From Thermohalobaculum sp050043005 (lineage in GTDB: Bacteria; Pseudomonadota; Alphaproteobacteria; Rhodobacterales; Rhodobacteraceae), in the NCBI GenBank assembly GCA_050043005.1, contig JBHJIZ010000149.1, positions 1-5,793 of the forward strand: a stretch of DNA of 5,793 nt. The letters run 5' to 3'. The notes beneath the pieces were generated by a model. That model was not told the origin of the DNA. It searched no databases and was given only the letters and a program-made list of their open reading frames with translations. Position 1 is the first letter of the stretch; each line of letters begins with the position of its first letter. Positions 1 through 4,824 of the stretch are shown in pieces. A program made the position numbers and the translations under genes.

Positions 1-504
1 GATCCGGCCATCGGCCAGCACAATCTCCAGCGCAATCAGGTTGTCGATCGCCCGTCCGTGCTGCCGTGCGAGCCAGCCGAAGCCGCCGCCAAGTGTCAGC
101 CCGGACACGCCAGTGGACGAGACACCCCCGCCCGGCGTCGCAAGACCGTGCCGCTGAGCTTCAGCATCAACTGCGGCCCAGGTCGTGCCCCCGCCGCCCC
201 GGGCGCCACGGCGTCCAGGGTCAATCACGACCGACTGCATGGCGCTGAGATCGATCATCACCGTGCCGTCACCGACTGCCGAGCCGGCAATGTTGTGTCC
301 GCCGCCCCGGATCGATACGGGCAAACCTGCGGATCTGGCAGTCTCCAACGCGGTCGATACGTCCTCAGGTGTTTGGCACTTCGCGATCACTGCCGGGCGT
401 CGGTCGATCATTGCGTTCCAGACCTGTCGGGCCTCGTCGTACCCCGGTTCTCCGTCCTTGATCAGTCCCGCGCCCAGTCGCGCCCTCAGTACCTCGAAAT
501 CCAT
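1..504 (-). CDS. FAD-binding oxidoreductase, berberine-bridge / 6-hydroxynicotine-oxidase type (N-terminal part, cut by window start)
   Basis: Only residues 1-168 of a protein that normally has about 450-480 are visible; the rest lies before the window. The translation shows the PCMH-type FAD-binding domain. After an N-terminal helix there is TPEDV (45-49), then RGGGHNIAG (66-74), where His70 is at the position that carries the 8-alpha-histidyl FAD link in this family. Next come the TTW segment (107-109) and TPGGGVSSTGVSGLTLGGG (123-141), followed by GWLARQHG and DNL (154-156). The second covalent attachment site of plant berberine-bridge enzymes, a Cys near this loop, is absent, so a single histidyl link is expected. 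The enzyme would oxidise a small alcohol, amine or sugar with O2 or another acceptor; the substrate is unknown. ATG at 504 follows a G-rich stretch (511-515), and an in-frame stop lies just upstream at 523-525. It is divergent from the HxlR regulator. The family is certain, the substrate is not. Confidence 0.9.
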   Translation of the reverse strand, partial: MDFEVLRARLGAGLIKDGEPGYDEARQVWNAMIDRRPAVIAKCQTPEDVSTALETARSAGLPVSIRGGGHNIAGSAVGDGTVMIDLSAMQSVVIDPGRRGARGGGGTTWAAVDAEAQRHGLATPGGGVSSTGVSGLTLGGGFGWLARQHGRAIDNLIALEIVLADGRI

Positions 505-689
505 CACGACCCCCGCCGAAGTTCAATGCGAAGACGTTCAGTGCGAACTGTCTGTCTCAGAGGGATTCTGCAGAGATTCGGGAAGCTGCGAAACTATGGA
601 ATATGGAGGACTGCAGATTCTGTAGTTGCGGCAGTCTGACGACTCACGGATCATTGTCCGATCGTTGTTAGCAATCGTGGAACGGACCG
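505..689. promoter_or_regulatory. Divergent control region between oxidase and HxlR regulator
   Basis: This 185-bp gap separates two divergent genes, so it should hold both promoters and the operator of the HxlR protein. A weak sigma70-like pair can be read on the minus strand for the oxidase: TTCGCA (587-592) and CAGAAT (565-570), with a 16-bp spacer. Two related sites, CTGCAGAGATTC (568-579) and CTGCAGATTC (611-620), lie 43 bp apart; the first overlaps the proposed -10. A short inverted pair TTG-ttag-CAA (665-674) is also present. For the plus-strand regulator gene I see no convincing -35/-10. The role of the region is well supported by the layout, but the individual sites are only candidates. 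Confidence 0.45.
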
Positions 690-1427
690 ATGCCGTATAA
701 AGGATATGGACAGTATTGCCCTCTGGCGCTCGCCGCAGAGGTCTTGTGCGAACGCTGGACACTTCTGGTGATCAGCCGCGTGATCGACGGTTGCACGCGC
801 TTCAACGAGATTCACCGCGGCGTGCCGAAGATTTCGGCCACCTTGCTGAGCCAACGTCTGGCGCAGTTGGAGCATGCTGGATTGATCGAGCGCCGGCCGA
901 TGAAGACCGGCCGCGGACACATCTATAGCTTGACCGATGCTGGACGCGATCTCGACCCGATCATCATGAAACTTGCCGCTTGGGGGCAAAAGTGGGCGCG
1001 GGACATGGAGACCGAAGATCTCGATCCGGCCTTTCTCGCTTGGAGCATGCACACGCGTCTGAATGTCGAAGCCATGCCGGCCGGGCGGACCGTCATGGAG
1101 TTCGAATTCACTGGCACACATCAAGGTTTTGGCCGTTTCTGGCTCTTGGTCGAAGACGGCGTTGTCGATATGTGCCTCAAACATCCGGGCTATGATCCTG
1201 ATGTGACGGTGAGCGCGGACATTCGCCGGTTTGTCGAAGCCTGGCGTGGATTTCGTGACCTTCAGAGCGAGATCGCCGCTGGACATATCCGGGTGAGTGG
1301 TTCTGCGCAGGCGTGCAAGGCTCTGCCGAAGTGGCTGCTGCTTAGCGGACTCGCAGAATTTCCCAGACGGCGCGGCGCCGAGGCGGCTATAGCCTCGGAC
1401 ATTGCAGCCCCCATGGCAGCGAGCTGA
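690..1427 (+). CDS. HxlR-family winged-helix transcriptional regulator with C-terminal SCP2-like domain
   Basis: This 245-residue protein starts with the HxlR signature: a short lead, Cys10 in QYCPLALA, ERWTLLVISRVIDG (21-34), FNEIHRGVPKIS (38-49), and the recognition-helix region LLSQRLAQLEHAGLIER (52-68). The wing is RGHIYSLTDAG (75-85). Cys10 sits where redox- or aldehyde-sensing HxlR proteins such as HypR carry their reactive Cys; that it senses here is inference. HxlR proteins are usually 100-130 residues. The extra half, about 115-215, looks like an SCP2 sterol-carrier-type domain (PDVTVSADIRRF, 160-171, then GHIRVSG, 198-204), which may bind a hydrophobic ligand. ATG 690 is the only usable start, since an in-frame TAG lies at 669-671. 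It is divergent from the FAD oxidase, which is its likely target. The last 25 residues are low-complexity. Confidence 0.9.
   Translation: MPYKGYGQYCPLALAAEVLCERWTLLVISRVIDGCTRFNEIHRGVPKISATLLSQRLAQLEHAGLIERRPMKTGRGHIYSLTDAGRDLDPIIMKLAAWGQKWARDMETEDLDPAFLAWSMHTRLNVEAMPAGRTVMEFEFTGTHQGFGRFWLLVEDGVVDMCLKHPGYDPDVTVSADIRRFVEAWRGFRDLQSEIAAGHIRVSGSAQACKALPKWLLLSGLAEFPRRRGAEAAIASDIAAPMAAS
1378..1398 (+). other. Stem-loop inside the 3' end of the regulator gene
   Basis: CCGAGGC (1378-1384) and GCCTCGG (1392-1398) form a perfect 7-bp stem with a 7-base loop, about 27 bases before the stop codon of the HxlR gene. A perfect 12-bp palindrome, GCTGACGTCAGC (1423-1434), follows and spans that stop codon. 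Neither is followed by a T-run, so they are not standard intrinsic terminators. They could help end or protect the transcript, or be chance in GC-rich DNA. Confidence 0.3.
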
Positions 1428-1805
1428 CGTCAGCCTTGAGCGTACGCCGGCTCGACCAGAGCCAGGGAAATAGCCGATGACGCCTTTTATCCGACCTGCC
1501 CGGTTCTGCGGCTTGTCAGCCTGAGCTCAAGCAGGACAACGTACTGCAGACGGCGCGGTCCTTTCCACCGCTGCCGTGCAGCCGACCGCTGCTTTCTCTG
1601 AGAGTACGGCCCAAATTCAAGGGACCTGACGAAGTGTCCGGCTCCAGAACCTGAAACAGAACCGAGATCTTCTACATTGCTGCGAAGGTGATTTCTCGGA
1701 GTTAGGTCGGGACACGCAGAGGAAGCCTTAGACAGCAGAACCGTCACACCCCCCAAGTGTTGCCAATGAGGCAGTCAAAACGGCATGCCTCTGACAGCAG
1801 CGCCG
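1428..1805. other. Convergent intergenic region, no credible gene
   Basis: These 378 bases lie between the ends of two convergent genes. A weak hairpin GGCTC-gacca-GAGCC (1449-1463) follows the regulator gene but has no T-run. On the FAH side CTGAC (1791-1795) and GTCAG (1805-1809) pair around the FAH stop codon. Read on the minus strand, a TTTT (near 1777-1780) follows some ten bases past the stem, a weak terminator candidate. An open frame on the minus strand (1487-1756) is rich in Arg and Ser, matches no family I know and has no good ribosome site. I see no tRNA or clear RNA gene. Confidence 0.5.
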
Positions 1806-2651
1806 TCAGGCCGCGACGACGGTCTGCTTCTGTGCACCCAAGCCTTCGATTTCCAGCTCCATCACATCGCCAGGATTCAGGAAAACCTGTGGGTTCATGC
1901 CCGCGCCGACACCCGGAGGCGTTCCAGTTGGGATGATGTCGCCCGGCTCCAACGTGATGAAATTGCTGATGTGGCTTACCACCGTCGCGGGGTGAAAGAT
2001 GAAGGTCTTGGTCGAGCCCTTCTGCATGGACTTTCCGTTTACTTTCAATTCCATAGCAAGATCGCTGGGATCTTCGACCTCGTCCTTCGTCACCATCCAA
2101 GGACCCAGCGGGCCAAAGGTCTCGTGGCTCTTGCCCTTCAGCCACTGACCACCCGGACGCTTGGTCTGGAACTCGCGCTCAGAGACATCGTTGAACACAG
2201 CGAACCCAGCCACATAGTCTAACGCATTGTCTTCGCTGACGTATTTCGCCCGCTTGCCGATGATGATCGCCAGCTCGATCTCCCAGTCCAGCATGGTCGA
2301 GCCGCGCGGCTTTTCGACATCATCGTTGGGCCCGCAGAGCGACGTCACTGCTTTCGAGAACAGTACTGGCTCGGTCGGGATCGGATTGTTCGTCTCGATC
2401 GCGTGGTCAGTATAATTGAGTCCGACGCAGATCACGTTTTTTGGTGATCCGACGCACGGGCCGATCCGCGTGCCAGCGGCGACTTCCGGGCAGACGCTCA
2501 GGTCGATTGCAGCCAGCTTTGCCAATCCTTCGGCGCCCAGGATTTCTCCATTAATATCATCAACATAGTCACTGATATCGCGGATCACGCCCGACCCGTC
2601 CAACATCGCAGGTTTCTCCTGGCCCTGTGGGCCGACACGCATCAGTTTCAT
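1806..2651 (-). CDS. FAH-superfamily hydrolase, probably 2,4-diketo-3-deoxy-aldonate (L-fuconate/L-rhamnonate-type) hydrolase
   Basis: This 281-residue cytosolic protein is a full-length member of the fumarylacetoacetate hydrolase superfamily. GLNYTDHAIE (77-86) carries the catalytic His83 and Glu86. LDWEIEL (121-127) provides metal ligands Glu124 and Glu126, and FNDVSERE (153-160) provides Asp155. KGKSHETFGPLGPW (172-185) and TGTPPGVG (242-249) are typical of the bacterial diketo-acid hydrolase branch. Such enzymes use Mg2+ or Mn2+ to hydrolyse the C-C bond of 2,4-diketo acids; on 2,4-diketo-3-deoxy-L-fuconate or -rhamnonate the products are pyruvate and L-lactate. The start is fixed by an excellent ribosome site, TCCTCCC on the plus strand (2657-2663), five bases from ATG. 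It is the second gene of a minus-strand pair, 48 bases after the SDR, which would supply its substrate. Family-level calls of ureidoglycolate lyase or acylpyruvase are alternatives, but the context argues against them. Confidence 0.88.
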   Translation of the reverse strand: MKLMRVGPQGQEKPAMLDGSGVIRDISDYVDDINGEILGAEGLAKLAAIDLSVCPEVAAGTRIGPCVGSPKNVICVGLNYTDHAIETNNPIPTEPVLFSKAVTSLCGPNDDVEKPRGSTMLDWEIELAIIIGKRAKYVSEDNALDYVAGFAVFNDVSEREFQTKRPGGQWLKGKSHETFGPLGPWMVTKDEVEDPSDLAMELKVNGKSMQKGSTKTFIFHPATVVSHISNFITLEPGDIIPTGTPPGVGAGMNPQVFLNPGDVMELEIEGLGAQKQTVVAA

Positions 2652-2656
2652 TGGAT

Positions 2657-2663
2657 TCCTCCC
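2657..2663 (-). promoter_or_regulatory. Shine-Dalgarno site of the FAH hydrolase
   Basis: The minus strand reads GGGAGGA, near-perfect to the anti-SD sequence, five bases before the ATG at 2651. It fixes the start of the hydrolase and gives this second gene its own strong translation initiation. Confidence 0.75.
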
Positions 2664-2674
2664 GAAATTCGTAG

Positions 2675-2693
2675 GGTGGGCGCCCCGCCCACC
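2675..2693 (-). repeat. GC-rich intergenic hairpin between SDR and FAH genes
   Basis: GGTGGGC (2675-2681) and GCCCACC (2687-2693) are perfect inverted arms of 7 bp with a 5-base loop. They fill most of the 48-base gap between the SDR stop and the FAH ribosome site. The flank GTAGGGTGGGC looks like a short palindromic unit I remember as common in proteobacterial intergenic DNA; that is recall and was not checked. There is no T-run after it on the minus strand, so it should not end transcription fully. It may stabilise the upstream message or lower expression of the downstream gene. Confidence 0.55.
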
Positions 2694-2699
2694 ATTGGC

Positions 2700-3419
2700 T
2701 CAGATCGACCAGCCGCCATCGATGACGAATTCCTGCGCCGTGATAAAGGTACTTTCGTCGCTGGCGAGGTAGACCACCAGCGCCGCCATCTCATCCGCCG
2801 TGGCCAGTCGTCCCATCTTCTGGCGCGCAATGAAGTCCTTGTGCGCTTGTTCGTAATCTCCGGTGGCGCGCAGGCGATCGTGCAAACTGGGCGTATCAAC
2901 CGTGCCAGGGCAGATCGCATTGGCTCTAATGCCCTGTTCCACATACTCTTTTGCGACCTGCTTGGTCATCCCGATGACGGCTGCCTTGGACGCGCCATAG
3001 ACGAAGCGGTTCGGCGCACCCATCACGGAGGACGCGGCGGAAGACATGTTGATGATGCTGCCGCCGCCGCGTTCTAGCATCCCTGGGATCGCCGCTTTCA
3101 TGGTGTGGAACATTGCCCGGCAGTTCAGGTTGAAGGCGAAGTCCCATTCATCGTCAGTGCAGTCGAGGATCGTGCCCGCGTGTACAAACCCGGCGCAATT
3201 GAACAGCACGTCCGCCTTCACACCCGGCACCATCGCTACGATCGCGGCACCGTCGAGTGCGTCCAGTGCCGCCGTCTCGCACTCCAGCCCGGCCAGCAAT
3301 CCCGCATCCTTGTCCGTCGCGATCACATGCGCGCCTTCGGCGATACATGCCTCGGCGCTCGCGCGGCCGATCCCCTGCCCCGCAGCCGTAATGAAGATGC
3401 GCTTGTCCTTGAGCCGCAT
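2700..3419 (-). CDS. Short-chain dehydrogenase, probable 2-keto-3-deoxy-L-fuconate (aldonate) 4-dehydrogenase, BDH2/DHRS6-like
   Basis: This 239-residue classical SDR has the Rossmann motif TAAGQGIG (11-18), Asp36 after the second strand (NAD rather than NADP), NCAG (74-77), NMSS (124-127) and the catalytic pair Tyr141/Lys145 in YGASK. PGTVDTPS (171-178) and the C-terminal DGGWSI match closely the branch containing human BDH2/DHRS6 and Xanthomonas 2-keto-3-deoxy-L-fuconate dehydrogenase. Arg138, Arg182 and Arg199 correspond, with a constant offset of six, to the three arginines I recall binding the substrate carboxylate in DHRS6. It would oxidise the C4 hydroxyl of a 2-keto-3-deoxy sugar acid to a 2,4-diketo acid for the next gene, the FAH hydrolase. 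I chose ATG 3419, not the ATG at 3434, because MRLKDKR aligns with the family N-terminus and GGGGGA precedes it. A 4-oxo-proline reductase role, known for human BDH2, is the main alternative. Confidence 0.88.
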   Translation of the reverse strand: MRLKDKRIFITAAGQGIGRASAEACIAEGAHVIATDKDAGLLAGLECETAALDALDGAAIVAMVPGVKADVLFNCAGFVHAGTILDCTDDEWDFAFNLNCRAMFHTMKAAIPGMLERGGGSIINMSSAASSVMGAPNRFVYGASKAAVIGMTKQVAKEYVEQGIRANAICPGTVDTPSLHDRLRATGDYEQAHKDFIARQKMGRLATADEMAALVVYLASDESTFITAQEFVIDGGWSI

Positions 3420-3456
3420 GGCGTCCCCCGTCATGGTGTTCCCGACCGTTTAGAAT

Positions 3457-3472
3457 GCCGGAGCATACCGGC
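3457..3472. promoter_or_regulatory. Candidate operator (inverted repeat)
   Basis: GCCGG-agcata-CCGGC is a perfect 5-bp inverted repeat with a 6-base spacer. It lies just after the proposed plus-strand -10 and inside the spacer of the proposed minus-strand promoter, so one bound repressor could silence both directions. No regulator of this module is encoded in the window; the binding protein is unknown. Confidence 0.4.
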
Positions 3473-3482
3473 GCAAGGCCCC

Positions 3483-3489
3483 GGGGAGG
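3483..3489 (+). promoter_or_regulatory. Shine-Dalgarno site of the enolase-superfamily gene
   Basis: GGGGAGG lies seven bases before ATG 3497. It decides the start: the upstream in-frame ATG at 3455 has no such site, lies within the inverted repeat area, and would add 14 residues before the conserved MIITAVETLR opening. Confidence 0.7.
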
Positions 3490-3496
3490 CACAACC

Positions 3497-4690
3497 ATGA
3501 TCATCACCGCCGTCGAGACGCTACGGATCGCCGAGTTTCCCAACCTGCTCTGGGTCATCATCGAGGACGAGGACGGCCAGCGCGGCACCGGCGAGAGTTT
3601 CTTCTCGGCTCCGGCAACGGACGCTTACGTGCATGACACGGCGGCACAAATGCTGATCGGGCAAGACGCCCGCAACCGCGAGGCGATCCGGAAGATCTTA
3701 CATCCCTACGTTGGTTACAACGGTGCGGGGGCCGAAGTCCGAGGCAACTCAGCCATCGATATGGCGCTGTGGGACTTGTGGGGGCGGCACCTGAATCAGC
3801 CGGTTTGGCGCCTGCTGGGTGGACGGTCGCGCGAGCGGATCCGAACGTACAACACATGTGCTGGATACCGTTATGTGCGTGGCGGGGTTGGACAAAAGAC
3901 CGACAACTGGGGTTTGGGGGACGCCGAAGGACCGTACGAGGATCTGGACGGGTTCCTGTCTGATGCCGGCAAAGTTGCCGAGAGCCTGCTGTCGCAGGGA
4001 ATCACGGGCATGAAGATCTGGCCGTTCGACTATGCCGCGACTGAGAGCAACGGGGCGGCGATCACGCCCGCGCAACTGGCCGAGGCAATAGAACCCTTCC
4101 GCAAGATCCGAGACGCCGTCGGAGATCAGATGCAGATCATGGCCGAGATGCATCTGCTCTGGCAGCCGCACGCCATGGCGGAAATCGCGCGCGCCCTGGA
4201 ACCGTTCGACATCTACTGGATCGAAGACCCGATGCCTGCAACCGCGTTCTCAAGCTGGTCCGACTTGCGCCGACAGGTCCGTCCAAAAATCGCTGGGTCC
4301 GAGACCATGGCATCGCGCGCGGCCTTCCGTGCAATGATGGAGGCACAAGCCGTCGATGTCGTGATCATGGATCTTGGCTGGTGCGGCGGGTTGACCGAGG
4401 CCAAAGCGATTGCCGACATGGCGGACGCTTTCCATCTGCCAATCGCCCCGCACGATTGCACCGGGCCGCTGGCCTGGGCGGCGTGTACGAATCTGACGAT
4501 CAACGCCCCGAACGCCCTGGTGCAGGAGAGCGTGCGGGCGTTCTATACCGGCTGGTACAACGAGCTCGCGACCGGCCTGCCCGTGTTGGAGGATGGCCAC
4601 CTGCACCTGCCGGAAGGCAGCGGCATGATTGCTGAACTGAAGCCCGAGGTGTTCGATCGAGCCGACGCAACGCGCAGGCGTACGGAGTAA
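3497..4690 (+). CDS. Enolase-superfamily enzyme, mandelate racemase subgroup; probable sugar-acid (aldonate) dehydratase
   Basis: This 397-residue protein has the N-terminal capping domain (1 to about 120, with IDMALWDLWGRHLNQPVWRLLGG, 87-109) and a (beta/alpha)7-beta barrel. Likely metal ligands are Glu217 (MAEMHLLW), Glu243 (WIEDP) and Glu269 (AGSET). Asp292 and His319 (APHDCTGP) form the dyad, and Glu344 (QES) follows. The steps 217-243-269-292-319 equal those of mandelate racemase (26, 26, 23, 27). The strand-2 motif is K173-I-W175 (GMKIWPFD), so the second lysine of KxK is missing, and about 13 extra residues follow it. The enzyme should remove the alpha-proton of a hydroxy acid with Mg2+; next to the SDR and FAH genes, dehydration to a 2-keto-3-deoxy acid is the best guess. 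It does not resemble the longer Xanthomonas L-fuconate dehydratase (about 440 residues) closely, so its substrate is open. The first Met (3497) follows GGGGAGG. Confidence 0.88.
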   Translation: MIITAVETLRIAEFPNLLWVIIEDEDGQRGTGESFFSAPATDAYVHDTAAQMLIGQDARNREAIRKILHPYVGYNGAGAEVRGNSAIDMALWDLWGRHLNQPVWRLLGGRSRERIRTYNTCAGYRYVRGGVGQKTDNWGLGDAEGPYEDLDGFLSDAGKVAESLLSQGITGMKIWPFDYAATESNGAAITPAQLAEAIEPFRKIRDAVGDQMQIMAEMHLLWQPHAMAEIARALEPFDIYWIEDPMPATAFSSWSDLRRQVRPKIAGSETMASRAAFRAMMEAQAVDVVIMDLGWCGGLTEAKAIADMADAFHLPIAPHDCTGPLAWAACTNLTINAPNALVQESVRAFYTGWYNELATGLPVLEDGHLHLPEGSGMIAELKPEVFDRADATRRRTE

Positions 4691-4824
4691 TCAGGCACAA
4701 GGACGCTTTGGATGCGCTTGGGTCCGAAGTGTAGCAAAACGCTTTGCGCTGGATCTGACGGACCATGCATCATCTCGCGGCGCATAGCTGGCACGTAGCC
4801 AGCCAGACAGGGCGGCGGTTGGCA
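4691..4824. other. Convergent gap with nested inverted repeats
   Basis: No gene is visible here. GGTCCG (4721-4726) pairs with CGGACC (4759-4764), and inside it GCAAA (4734-4738) pairs with TTTGC (4743-4747), giving a two-tier stem-loop with internal loops. A separate hairpin lies at 4787-4803. The layout between two converging gene ends suggests transcript ends on both strands. Confidence 0.4.
4787..4803. terminator. Candidate bidirectional stem-loop between convergent genes
   Basis: GCTGGC (4787-4792) and GCCAGC (4798-4803) form a perfect 6-bp stem with a 5-base loop. It lies 22 bases past the stop of the TPR gene and about 97 past the stop of the enolase gene. No T-run follows on either strand, so it is not a textbook intrinsic terminator. 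Confidence 0.3.

Larger units (their letters stand above)
3420..3496. promoter_or_regulatory. Divergent promoter region of the sugar-acid module
   Basis: These 77 bases separate the SDR and dehydratase genes and should hold both promoters. Plus strand: TAGAAT (3451-3456) is a good -10, with a poor -35 CCGTCA (3428-3433) 17 bp upstream. Minus strand: TTGCGC (3471-3476) and CTAAAC (3448-3453) are 17 bp apart, a weak pair that would leave a leader of about 20 bases before ATG 3419. Both calls are by eye. Confidence 0.4.

Noticed and set aside
58..639. Plus-strand open frame of 193 codons over the oxidase region
   Set aside because: It is antisense to the oxidase gene, codon for codon with it. 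The minus strand carries clear FAD-oxidase motifs, while the plus-strand product is Arg/Pro-rich and resembles nothing.
651..1286. Minus-strand open frame of 211 codons opposite the HxlR gene
   Set aside because: The plus strand encodes an unmistakable HxlR protein; the antisense frame has no family features and is a by-product of GC-rich codon use.
1487..1756. Possible small protein gene on the minus strand
   Set aside because: No recognisable ribosome site, low-complexity Arg/Ser composition and no known relatives; kept only as a comment on the gap.
1777..1809. Intrinsic terminator of the FAH gene
   Set aside because: The CTGAC/GTCAG stem is only five pairs, overlaps the stop codon, and the TTTT lies about ten bases away; too weak to call.
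3420..3434. Longer SDR starting at the upstream ATG at 3434
   Set aside because: It would add five residues (MTGDA) not present in relatives, and the proposed promoter would leave almost no leader. The ATG at 3419 has GGGGGA in front of it.
3455..3496. Longer enolase-superfamily protein starting at 3455
   Set aside because: The 14 extra residues precede the usual family start, and only ATG 3497 has a strong GGGGAGG site at proper distance.
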